From positions 1 through 5,322 of the forward strand of contig DAOWMW010000113.1 in assembly GCA_030642865.1 (NCBI GenBank): DNA of 5,322 bases, given 5' to 3'. The translations under genes and the position numbers were made by a program. How positions within the stretch are numbered: the stretch's first letter is position 1; the number at the start of each line of letters is the position of its first letter. Source of the stretch: Desulfobacteraceae bacterium. GTDB lineage: Bacteria > Desulfobacterota > Desulfobacteria > Desulfobacterales > BuS5. Below are positions 1 through 5,322 of the stretch, in pieces. Below the pieces are notes generated by a model, which saw nothing but the letters and a program-made list of their open reading frames with translations, made no database searches and was not told where the DNA came from.

Positions 1-2028
1 GGGTCATATATGGAATACAGGGAACTCACAGCTTTGATTGATGAATACCATAATGCCCTGAGTACGGATGCTGCACTGGCAGGGGAAAAGCTTAAACGGG
101 TTCAAAAGATTATACGAAAAACAGGTCTTGACCGTGATCTTCAGATAGAAAAGCTTGATCATGGGGCCATAGAGGAGGTGGAGCATTATATCCTTGAATT
201 ACAGGAAAAACTGATTCCATACGGAATGCACACCTTTGGTCTCTCCCCCCAGGGAAAACCCCTTTCTGCCCTTGCTGCTGCCATCTGTTCCATGAGTCCT
301 GAAATCAAACAGGAAGATATGGAAAAAAGGCTGAAAGTCTGCGGTACTAATGAGATGGAATCTCTTTTAAAAGCCCTTGACGGCGGATTTATTCCCCCGG
401 GAGAGGGTAATGATCCTGTGAGGAATCCTGCAGCCCTTCCCACAGGAAGAAATTTTTATGGTTTTTCCGTTGATAAGGTTCCTTCGAGGGAAGCCTTTGC
501 CCTGGGGGAAAAAATGGCGGATGAAATAATTAATGGATATATTAAAAAGCACGGGAGATATCCTGACAAGGTGGCTCTTATACTCTGGAGTACAGAGTTG
601 CAGAGAAATGAAGGGGCCAATGTGGGAGCAGTTTTAAGCCTTTTGGGAATCAGGCCGGTGTGGGACAAAAAAGATAAAGTTGTGGATATTGCCCCTGTTT
701 CAGGGAAAATTCTTAAGCGTCCCAGGATAGACGTAATTGTCCAGACATCAGGTCTTTTCCGTGACAGTTACGGAAAAATTATTCACCTCATCGACAGGGG
801 TGTACGAATGGCAGGATCTTTAAAGGATGTGGAAAATTTCATAGCCATTAATAACAGAAAAATAAAAGAGAGGCTCCTGGAAAAGGGATACCAGGAAAAA
901 GAAGCAGAGGATTTAAGTCAGGCAAGAATTTTTGGGCCAAAACCGGGGACATATTCCACAGCGCTGCAAAAACTTGTACCAAACAGTGGTATATGGGAGG
1001 ATGAAGAGGAACTTGCAGATGTTTTTATTCACCATTCCTCTTTTGCGTATGGTGAGAAAATATGGGGCAAACCCATGAAGAGTCTGTATAAAAATAACCT
1101 GAAAGATGTAAAAGTTACTGTACATACCCGTTCATCCAATCTTTACAATATGCTGGACAATGATGATATGTTTGCTTTTTTAGGGGGATTATCATTGGCT
1201 GTCAAGAGCCAAAAAGGGGAATATCCTGATGTACTTGTCTCAAATATGCAAAATGGGAAAGATGTAAAAATAGAAGACCTCCCCAAAGCAATAGGTAAGG
1301 CCCTTCGTACACGGTATCTGAATCCTAAATGGATAAAAGGTATGAAAAAAGAAGGATACGCCGGAGCAAGGAATATGGATAAATTCGTGGAACATCTCTG
1401 GGGTTTTCAGGTAACAACCCCTTATGCTGTTGATAAAACAGAGTGGGAACAGATTCATGAAGTTTATGTTCAGGATAAATACGAACTGGAGCTTGAAGAA
1501 TTTTTTAATAAAAACAATCCCTGGGCCCTTCAATCTATAACAGCCAGAATGCTTGAGGCAAACAGGAAAGAGTACTGGAAGGCGTCAACTGATATTAAAA
1601 AAGAACTTTCCAAAACCTATGCTTTAAACGTAATTGAAAAGGGGGTTGCCTGTTGTGAACATACCTGTAACAATCCCATGCTACAGCAGTTTGTGACTAA
1701 TATTATTTCCCTTTATGGTCTGCTGACACCCCAGCAGCTGGATCAATTTAAAATGGCTATGGCAAAAGCCACAGGGAGCACCCAGGCGGAAAACGAAGCC
1801 AAAAGAAAAGAGTCCCGGGAGAGTTTGACCAAGATTATAGAAAAAATTCAAAAGGAAGAGGCAGTTAAAGCTAAAACCAAAGGGAAAAAAATTGAAGGCT
1901 TTGAAATGGTGGAAGAAAAAAAGGAAGAGACAAAAATGACAGCCTCTGGTTCATCATGGGTGGTAATGGTTATTGTTGCAGGTTTTATGGTACTCCTGTT
2001 TGTGGGGTGGAAAAAGAATAGATTGTAA
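1..2028 (+). CDS. cobN: CobN/ChlH-family chelatase large subunit, C-terminal part (5' end outside window), membrane anchored
   Basis: The visible 675 codons match the C-terminal half of the CobN / magnesium-chelatase H family, whose full proteins usually exceed 1,200 residues. Counting from the ATG at 10, recognisable blocks are IPYGMHTFG (69-77), GGFIPPGEGNDPVRNP (125-140), PTGRNFYGF (144-152), LWSTE (192-196), EGANVGAVLSLLGIRP (201-216), GLFRD (248-252), a NLYNMLDNDD block (377-386) and AGARNM (451-456). The frame is open to base 1 (Gly-Ser-Tyr before the ATG) and this stretch aligns inside the family, so the ATG is internal. A CCEHTCNNP motif (548-556) is followed by a Lys/Glu-rich linker (about 594-645), a hydrophobic segment (650-667) and a KKNR tail, so the protein is probably membrane anchored. 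CobN proper inserts cobalt into hydrogenobyrinate diamide with ATPase partners; none is visible here. A relative in Bacteroides, HmuS, is a membrane-bound member tied to heme metal removal. Family is secure; substrate and direction of reaction are not. Confidence 0.93.
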   Translation, partial: GSYMEYRELTALIDEYHNALSTDAALAGEKLKRVQKIIRKTGLDRDLQIEKLDHGAIEEVEHYILELQEKLIPYGMHTFGLSPQGKPLSALAAAICSMSPEIKQEDMEKRLKVCGTNEMESLLKALDGGFIPPGEGNDPVRNPAALPTGRNFYGFSVDKVPSREAFALGEKMADEIINGYIKKHGRYPDKVALILWSTELQRNEGANVGAVLSLLGIRPVWDKKDKVVDIAPVSGKILKRPRIDVIVQTSGLFRDSYGKIIHLIDRGVRMAGSLKDVENFIAINNRKIKERLLEKGYQEKEAEDLSQARIFGPKPGTYSTALQKLVPNSGIWEDEEELADVFIHHSSFAYGEKIWGKPMKSLYKNNLKDVKVTVHTRSSNLYNMLDNDDMFAFLGGLSLAVKSQKGEYPDVLVSNMQNGKDVKIEDLPKAIGKALRTRYLNPKWIKGMKKEGYAGARNMDKFVEHLWGFQVTTPYAVDKTEWEQIHEVYVQDKYELELEEFFNKNNPWALQSITARMLEANRKEYWKASTDIKKELSKTYALNVIEKGVACCEHTCNNPMLQQFVTNIISLYGLLTPQQLDQFKMAMAKATGSTQAENEAKRKESRESLTKIIEKIQKEEAVKAKTKGKKIEGFEMVEEKKEETKMTASGSSWVVMVIVAGFMVLLFVGWKKNRL

Positions 2029-2091
2029 TTTTTCAGGCTGTTTTTTATGGCTCATGTTGAGTGTTACAGGGTCTTATTCGACAAGCAACTG

Positions 2092-2126
2092 AAAAGCTGC
2101 TCAGAAAGTTGAGCTTTTAATTTTTT
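2092..2126 (+). terminator. Probable intrinsic terminator of the CobN-like gene, between convergent genes
   Basis: AAAAGCT (2092-2098) and AGCTTTT (2112-2118) form a 7-bp stem. An alternative inner stem pairs GCTCA (2099-2103) with TGAGC (2110-2114) around a six-base loop. A run of six T follows at 2121-2126. It lies 64 bases after the chelatase stop and overlaps the last codons of the convergent mtnA, so it may also limit read-through from the other side, although the minus-strand T-run is only four bases. This is judged by eye; no folding energy was computed. Confidence 0.55.
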
Positions 2127-3219
2127 CAGGAAACAATTTTATGATTTCCTGTTCACTGGCTCCGCAAATACCCCTTTCCGTAATAAAACCGGTCACGAGC
2201 CTTGCAGGAGTAACATCAAAGGCATAATTTGCAGCGGGACTTTTTTTGGGCGGGATAAGAACCTTTATTATTTCACCATTATTTATCCCTTGCACATATC
2301 TTATTTCATCGGGGTCTCTTTTTTCAATGGGGATATCCGCAATGCCATCTTTAGATTCCCAGTCAAAAGTGCTGGAAGGGAGGGCAACATAAAAGGGAAT
2401 ACCATTATCCTGCGCAGCCAGAGCTTTGAGATAGGTTCCAATTTTATTGGCCACATCTCCAGTATAGGTGGTCCGGTCTGTGCCAACCAGGACAATATCC
2501 ACCATTGAATGCTGCATGATATGCCCCCCTGCGTTATCTACTATCACAGTATGCTTTACCCCATGTTCACCGAGTTCCCAGGCAGTAAGACGCGCTCCCT
2601 GGTTTAAAGGCCTGGTTTCATCCACCCAGACATGGATATCAATTCCCTTATCAAAGGCCGCATAAATCGGAGCAGTGGCGGTTCCATAATCTACACATGC
2701 CAGCCAGCCAGCATTGCAATGGGTAAGTACATTTACTGTACCCCCATTTTTTTTACGGCTTATTTCCTGAATTAACGAAAGACCATGCTCACCTATTTTT
2801 TTACAGTTTTCAGCCTCCCCATCAGTTATCATGGCCGCTTCGCTTCGGGCTGTATTCAGCCTTGCTTCGGGATCTTTGATTTTCAGCAATACAAAAAGCA
2901 TCCTGTCAACGGCCCATGCAAGATTTACCGCAGTGGGTCTTGCACTCTTTAATCTGTCACACTCTTTTAAGAGATATTCATCTTTATCAATTTCGGTAAA
3001 TGAATTTAAAACCGCTAAATAAACACCATATGCAGCGGTTGCCCCGATAAGCGGAGCTCCCCGCACATACATTTCACGAATCGCTTCAATTGTATCGTCA
3101 ACTGATTTTAAACTTGCAATGACAAAATCATGGGGGAGAAGCCTTTGATCGATTATTTTAACAGTTTTGGAACTATGATCCAACCATATGGGTCTAAGCT
3201 GCTTTCCGTTTACTTGCAT
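2101..3219 (-). CDS. mtnA: S-methyl-5-thioribose-1-phosphate isomerase (MtnA)
   Basis: This 372-residue protein belongs to the MtnA branch of the eIF2B-like family. It isomerises methylthioribose-1-phosphate to methylthioribulose-1-phosphate in the cytosol, a step in recycling methylthioadenosine from S-adenosylmethionine use. Visible marks are DQRLLP (24-29), RGAPLIG (53-59), THCNAG with the expected catalytic Cys168 (166-171), DETRP (200-204), GTDR with the expected catalytic Asp248 (246-249), GDVANKIGTY (254-263), ALPSSTFD (279-286) and FDVTPA (334-339). Length is normal and nothing is missing. The ATG at 3219 suits the family's N-terminus, and an in-frame TAA lies 15 bases upstream (codon at 3232-3234), so no longer start is available. 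No clear Shine-Dalgarno is seen; the leader is AT-rich. Other salvage genes (mtnK, mtnP, mtnB, mtnC) are absent from the window. Some MtnA relatives instead act on 5-deoxyribose-1-phosphate, and sequence alone does not settle which applies. Confidence 0.95.
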   Translation of the reverse strand: MQVNGKQLRPIWLDHSSKTVKIIDQRLLPHDFVIASLKSVDDTIEAIREMYVRGAPLIGATAAYGVYLAVLNSFTEIDKDEYLLKECDRLKSARPTAVNLAWAVDRMLFVLLKIKDPEARLNTARSEAAMITDGEAENCKKIGEHGLSLIQEISRKKNGGTVNVLTHCNAGWLACVDYGTATAPIYAAFDKGIDIHVWVDETRPLNQGARLTAWELGEHGVKHTVIVDNAGGHIMQHSMVDIVLVGTDRTTYTGDVANKIGTYLKALAAQDNGIPFYVALPSSTFDWESKDGIADIPIEKRDPDEIRYVQGINNGEIIKVLIPPKKSPAANYAFDVTPARLVTGFITERGICGASEQEIIKLFPEKIKSSTF

Positions 3220-3303
3220 AATATAAAAAGATTATTCAAATATAGATTTAAGGTAAGGATTAGGGATGAAATAAATTCACGATCCTAACTATTCAGTCAA
3301 TAT

Positions 3304-3338
3304 CTACAGCAATACACTGAATCAGTGCAGCTGAGTAG
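3304..3338. promoter_or_regulatory. Dyad-symmetric element in the mtnA leader region
   Basis: The core is a perfect palindrome with a single central base, CACTGA-A-TCAGTG (3315-3327). It is flanked by CAGC (3307-3310) pairing with GCTG (3330-3333) and CTA (3304-3306) pairing with TAG (3336-3338). It lies 85-119 bases upstream of the mtnA start, with no T-run after it on either strand, so it does not look like a terminator. It could be a protein-binding site or a hairpin in a leader transcript. A further overlap, ATTCAGT (3291-3297) with ACTGAAT (3316-3322), allows an alternative pairing. I found no convincing -35/-10 pair for mtnA nearby. Confidence 0.4.
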
Positions 3339-3354
3339 TTACTATTTAAGTTAT

Positions 3355-3403
3355 AAAAATTTTTGCAACCTCAAAAATAAGCAGGTTATTTTTGAAGCTG
3401 CAA
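3355..3403 (-). terminator. Probable intrinsic terminator downstream of the thiolase gene
   Basis: TCAAAAATAA (3371-3380) and TTATTTTTGA (3386-3395) form a perfect 10-bp stem with a five-base loop. An outer 5-bp stem pairs TTGCA (3363-3367) with TGCAA (3399-3403) across a 3x3 internal loop. On the minus strand the hairpin is followed closely by five T (3359-3355). It starts 15 bases after the thiolase stop. The main stem is AT-rich, so termination may be leaky, which would leave some read-through into mtnA. Confidence 0.55.
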
Positions 3404-3417
3404 GTTTCTTTTGGCTG

Positions 3418-4686
3418 CTATTTTATTCTTCTAAGTGTGGTAACACAGTTGGTTGCTGCAGATCCACCCACATTAAAAACCACACCTGTTTCAGGAGTTC
3501 CCTTTTTGGGAGCAAGTCCTATGGGTTCGCCAACAAGCTGTTTATATGCAAGTGCATGCATTGATGCGCCAGTGGCTCCCACGGGATGTCCCTTGGCCTT
3601 TAAACCTCCGGAAAGGTTGATTGGGCAAGTATCTTCAGGGGTATACCTGCCATCAATATAGTCCCATCCGCCCCGTCCGTCTTCTGAAAGCCCCAGGGCT
3701 TCTGTGCAAAGAATCTGATTAATAGTAAAACAATCATGAACCTCAGCAAAATCAAGATCATTAATGGTAAATCCTGCTTCGTCAAAGGATCTTTGAACAG
3801 CTACTTTACCTGCAATAAGCTCATGCATATTCGGTCTTACTTTTTCCTGGAGCCTTTCTGTTGCCTGGCCTATTCCGGCAATTTCAACAACCTTGTTACT
3901 GATCGATTTAGCTTCATTAGTTGTGGTCAACACCAAAGCTGCTGCCCCATCTGTAACTAGAGAACAGTCATGGAGTCTCAGAGGCGGTGCCACCATAGGA
4001 TTACTCCCTTTGCCTGTGTCAGGAAGATTCAAAATTGCTTCTGCAGTCTGCAGTCCAAGCTTATCCTGGGGGCTCCCTTTTCCAAAATGTGCAAGTGGGT
4101 TTTCCAAAGCATTTTTATAACAAAAGGCCGATATATGAGCAAACATTTTCCTCAGTTCATCAGGTGTCAGATTGTAATGTTTTTGGTAGCCCTTGGCATA
4201 TTCAGCAAACAGCATGGGAAATGTCATACCAGAAACACCTTCTGTGGGCCAATGGGAACAACACGCAAGGGTGTGTGTCATATCCTTTGTGTTGAGCATA
4301 TTCATTTTTTCAACACCTATGACTAGTACCCTGGAAAATCTTCCAGATTCAATTCCGTAAAGCGCATTATATACTGCAAGGGAGGAGGATGCACAGGCGC
4401 CCTCTGTTCTTGTGGTGGGTATGAGCCTGAAATCATCAGGAGCCACTTCAAGCCCCAGGGGCCCAATATGTTCCTGATTTATAAATTTGGCAGGGGAACA
4501 GGAGCCGATCCAGATCCCGTCAATATCCTTTGGTTCAAGACCAGCATCCGCAATAGCTCCTTTACCGGCTTCAACAAGCAAATCATAATAAGATTTTGTA
4601 TCTGTAATTTCTCCGGTCTCTCTATTTTTTTTAACGAAAGCTCCAAATTTTGTATTACTGGCACCGATTATACTTACTTTACTCAT
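3418..4686 (-). CDS. SCP2/archaeal-type thiolase (acetyl-CoA C-acyltransferase-like)
   Basis: This 422-residue protein is a thiolase-fold enzyme, expected to cleave 3-ketoacyl-CoA with CoA or to run the reverse condensation in the cytosol. Numbering from the ATG at 4686, the nucleophile is Cys98 in EGACASSS (95-102). HDCSLVTDGAAAL (239-251) is a family block. EVHDCF (315-320) carries the HDCF signature of SCP2-type thiolases, in place of the NEAF of classical ones. GLKAKGHPVGATG (361-373) carries the active-site His367. The last block is NVGGSAATN (405-413), as in archaeal/SCP-x thiolases, instead of the classical Cys-x-Gly motif. The frame extends upstream to a TTG at 4707, but the ATG at 4686 has a purine-rich site just before it and begins with the usual MSKVSIIGASNTKFG. 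Many relatives work with a small DUF35/OB-fold zinc protein; none is adjacent in the window. Substrate is unknown. It has its own promoter and a downstream hairpin, so it may be monocistronic. Confidence 0.9.
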   Translation of the reverse strand: MSKVSIIGASNTKFGAFVKKNRETGEITDTKSYYDLLVEAGKGAIADAGLEPKDIDGIWIGSCSPAKFINQEHIGPLGLEVAPDDFRLIPTTRTEGACASSSLAVYNALYGIESGRFSRVLVIGVEKMNMLNTKDMTHTLACCSHWPTEGVSGMTFPMLFAEYAKGYQKHYNLTPDELRKMFAHISAFCYKNALENPLAHFGKGSPQDKLGLQTAEAILNLPDTGKGSNPMVAPPLRLHDCSLVTDGAAALVLTTTNEAKSISNKVVEIAGIGQATERLQEKVRPNMHELIAGKVAVQRSFDEAGFTINDLDFAEVHDCFTINQILCTEALGLSEDGRGGWDYIDGRYTPEDTCPINLSGGLKAKGHPVGATGASMHALAYKQLVGEPIGLAPKKGTPETGVVFNVGGSAATNCVTTLRRIK

Positions 4687-4690
4687 AAAA

Positions 4691-4695
4691 CCCCT
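4691..4695 (-). promoter_or_regulatory. Ribosome binding site that decides the thiolase start
   Basis: On the minus strand AGGGG, preceded by a run of A, lies four bases before the ATG at 4686. This supports that ATG rather than the in-frame TTG at 4707, which has no comparable purine-rich site. The spacing is slightly short and the match to a full GGAGG is partial. Confidence 0.6.
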
Positions 4696-4732
4696 TTTTT
4701 TATACAACCAATAAAATTATTTTTAAACTGAA

Positions 4733-4761
4733 ATTATTATCGAGCTTGTATAGATTGTCAA
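4733..4761 (-). promoter_or_regulatory. Sigma70-type promoter of the thiolase gene
   Basis: On the minus strand a consensus -35 box TTGACA (4761-4756) is followed, after 17 bases, by AATAAT (4738-4733), which matches five of six positions of TATAAT. Transcription should start near 4726, giving a leader of about 40 bases with no obvious structure before the ribosome site. It is the best promoter match found in the non-coding parts of the window. Confidence 0.65.
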
Positions 4762-4769
4762 ATAATAAC

Positions 4770-4782
4770 CTGTATTTTACAG
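4770..4782. promoter_or_regulatory. 13-bp palindrome upstream of the thiolase -35 box (candidate operator)
   Basis: CTGTA-TTT-TACAG has perfect 5-bp arms around three bases. It sits eight bases upstream of the -35 box, a place where an activator or repressor dimer could act. It resembles a shortened enterobacterial LexA box (CTGT...ACAG), but the inner spacing is five rather than eight, so it is not called LexA. The regulator is unknown. Confidence 0.35.
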
Positions 4783-4799
4783 TCTGTGTTAAAAACTGA

Positions 4800-4815
4800 T
4801 AGCATATTTAGCATA
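4800..4815. repeat. Pair of 7-bp direct repeats upstream of the thiolase promoter
   Basis: TAGCATA occurs twice (4800-4806 and 4809-4815), separated by TT, giving a nine-base period, close to one helical turn. It lies about 40 bases upstream of the -35 box. Tandem half-sites of this kind can bind activators, but in DNA this AT-rich chance repetition is possible. Confidence 0.3.
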
Positions 4816-5037
4816 ATAAAGGTAGAATTTTCGTAAAAGTTTTGATAACCTTATAAAATTTCAACAAAAAACTGGCTGTTGAGCTCAGAGAAATATTAAA
4901 AGGTGGGTCAATTTTAAGTTGTAAAAAACAACCGGCTTGAAGAGACAATGTTTCTTCCAAACGAAGTCCCATTGAGGGTAATGGGTGAAATATGTAATTT
5001 GTTGAATAAATATTTATTTTATGTATATATCATTTAC

Positions 5038-5182
5038 ATGACGTGTTCTCAAAAAATTATCTGCCCAAATTGTGACAGTGGCAAAATTATGAGATCTGGA
5101 TGGAGTTCCCCGGGTTCATAACGTTACCATTGTAAACTTATGCTGAAGAACGTCCCCTGAGTTACGCCTGAAAGCCCCAATT
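5038..5182 (+). pseudogene. Decayed zinc-ribbon transposase N-terminus (IS1/InsA-like)
   Basis: The reading from the ATG at 5038 gives ICPNC (Cys at 5062-5064 and 5071-5073), GKIMRSGW, then G-S-stop-RYHCK. This is the layout of the zinc ribbon that begins IS1-type InsA and similar transposases, where a Gln usually precedes RYxC. The TAA at 5119-5121 is thus best explained as a mutated CAA. The fourth Cys falls out of frame after TGT-AAA, but removing one base near 5137 restores Cys-Lys-Leu-Cys (5131-5143). The next codon, TGA at 5144-5146, could be a mutated Arg codon, followed by RTSPELRLKAPI, which resembles the usual tail after the ribbon. Two stops and a frameshift within 30 bases mean it is not functional. 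The family is assigned from the ribbon only; other zinc-ribbon transposases (for example ISL3 or IS1595 types) are possible. The end coordinate is approximate. Confidence 0.5.
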
Positions 5183-5322
5183 CGAGGCGTCAAAAGGCAG
5201 CAAACGGGGGATAAACACTTTGAGACTTTTTGTTATTGTGGTTTGACTAATGATTCAAGACAGGACTACTTTTTTCAGCCGTGTTCGCAGTTCCATATTT
5301 TGGTCGCCAGTTTTTCCTCAAA
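5183..5322. other. Tail of the window, open in one frame but unrecognised
   Basis: In the shifted transposase frame the sequence stays open from 5147 to the window end, but the residues after about 5183 do not resemble the helix-turn-helix or DDE parts of a transposase that I know. It may be further frameshifted remnant or unrelated DNA. No stem-loop or gene is supported here. Confidence 0.3.

Larger units (their letters stand above)
4708..5037. other. AT-rich intergenic region without a supported gene
   Basis: Apart from the thiolase promoter, the palindrome and the direct repeats, I see only short inverted repeats. These are TCAACA/TGTTGA (4861-4866 and 4877-4882), GTTGT-AAAAA-ACAAC (4918-4932) and a 14-bp palindrome AATAAATATTTATT (5005-5018). 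None is followed by a convincing T-run. A plus-strand frame open from 4918, with an ATG at 4948, runs into the transposase remnant in the same phase. Its residues before about 5038 match no family I recognise. No tRNA, riboswitch or CRISPR repeat was seen. Confidence 0.6.

Noticed and set aside
10..12. ATG at 10 as the true start of the chelatase gene
   Set aside because: The frame is open to base 1, the codons before it (Gly-Ser-Tyr) fit the family alignment, no ribosome site can be judged, and the family needs several hundred more residues upstream.
1240..1533. 97-codon minus-strand frame opposite the chelatase gene
   Set aside because: It is an antisense shadow of a conserved CobN block, Phe- and Ile-rich without any motif.
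3220..3362. SAM-type riboswitch in the mtnA leader
   Set aside because: I could not lay out the multi-helix junction or conserved core of a known SAM or SAH riboswitch; only one extended dyad is visible.
3325..3661. Overlapping plus-strand frames across the thiolase 3' end and the terminator
   Set aside because: They run through the hairpin and antisense to the conserved thiolase C-terminus, with no coding signature.
3970..4326. 118-codon plus-strand frame opposite the thiolase gene
   Set aside because: It lies fully inside a well-supported gene on the other strand, has no recognisable domain and is rich in residues typical of antisense translation (Cys, Phe, His, Ser).
4705..4707. TTG at 4707 as the thiolase start
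   Set aside because: It adds seven residues (Met-Tyr-Lys-Lys-Arg-Gly-Phe) that are just the translated ribosome site; the ATG at 4686 has AGGGG before it and the family-typical N-terminus.
4770..4782. LexA (SOS) box at the palindrome upstream of the thiolase
   Set aside because: The inner spacing is five bases rather than the eight of CTGT-N8-ACAG, and LexA sites in this bacterial group differ from the enterobacterial form.
4900..4935. IS terminal repeat suggested by the GGTGGGTCAATTTTAAGTT stretch
   Set aside because: It vaguely recalls sequences near the ends of IS21-type elements, but no matching inverted copy or target duplication is visible in the window.
1..5322. CRISPR array, tRNA or rRNA
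   Set aside because: No regularly spaced repeats and no cloverleaf or rRNA-like stretch were found by eye on either strand.

Overview
The window looks like a piece of an anaerobic, moderately AT-rich bacterial chromosome. The style of the three proteins (a membrane-anchored CobN-family chelatase, an SCP2-type thiolase and MtnA), the long AT-rich intergenic spaces and a decayed transposase together suggest a Desulfobacterota (Desulfobacterales-like) sulfate reducer. That assignment is inference from protein style only; no marker gene is present.

Layout from left to right. Positions 1-2028 (+) hold the C-terminal half of a CobN/ChlH-family large chelatase subunit. Its true start lies before the window, and it ends in a single transmembrane anchor. 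It converges on mtnA (2101-3219, -), which encodes methylthioribose-1-phosphate isomerase. A hairpin plus T-run between them (about 2092-2126) overlaps the mtnA stop codon and probably terminates the chelatase transcript. A 198-base gap upstream of mtnA contains a dyad-symmetric element (3304-3338) and a terminator-like hairpin (3355-3403) for the next gene. That gene is an SCP2/archaeal-type thiolase (3418-4686, -). It has a good sigma70-type promoter (TTGACA-N17-AATAAT), a 13-bp palindrome just upstream of the -35 box, and a pair of 7-bp direct repeats further upstream. About 330 bases of AT-rich DNA without a supported gene follow. The window ends in a decayed zinc-ribbon transposase start (from about 5038), broken by an in-frame stop, an apparent one-base insertion and a second stop.

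The three genes do not form an obvious pathway. The chelatase belongs to tetrapyrrole/corrinoid or heme metal handling, MtnA to methylthioadenosine (or 5-deoxyribose) salvage, and the thiolase to acyl-CoA cleavage or condensation. The thiolase and mtnA share a strand, but the gap, the hairpin and the separate upstream elements argue for separate transcription units. I see no clear new multi-gene system. The points most worth following are the membrane anchor and Cys-rich motif of the CobN-like protein, which raise the possibility of an HmuS-like, metal-removing role, and the palindromic elements before the thiolase and mtnA.
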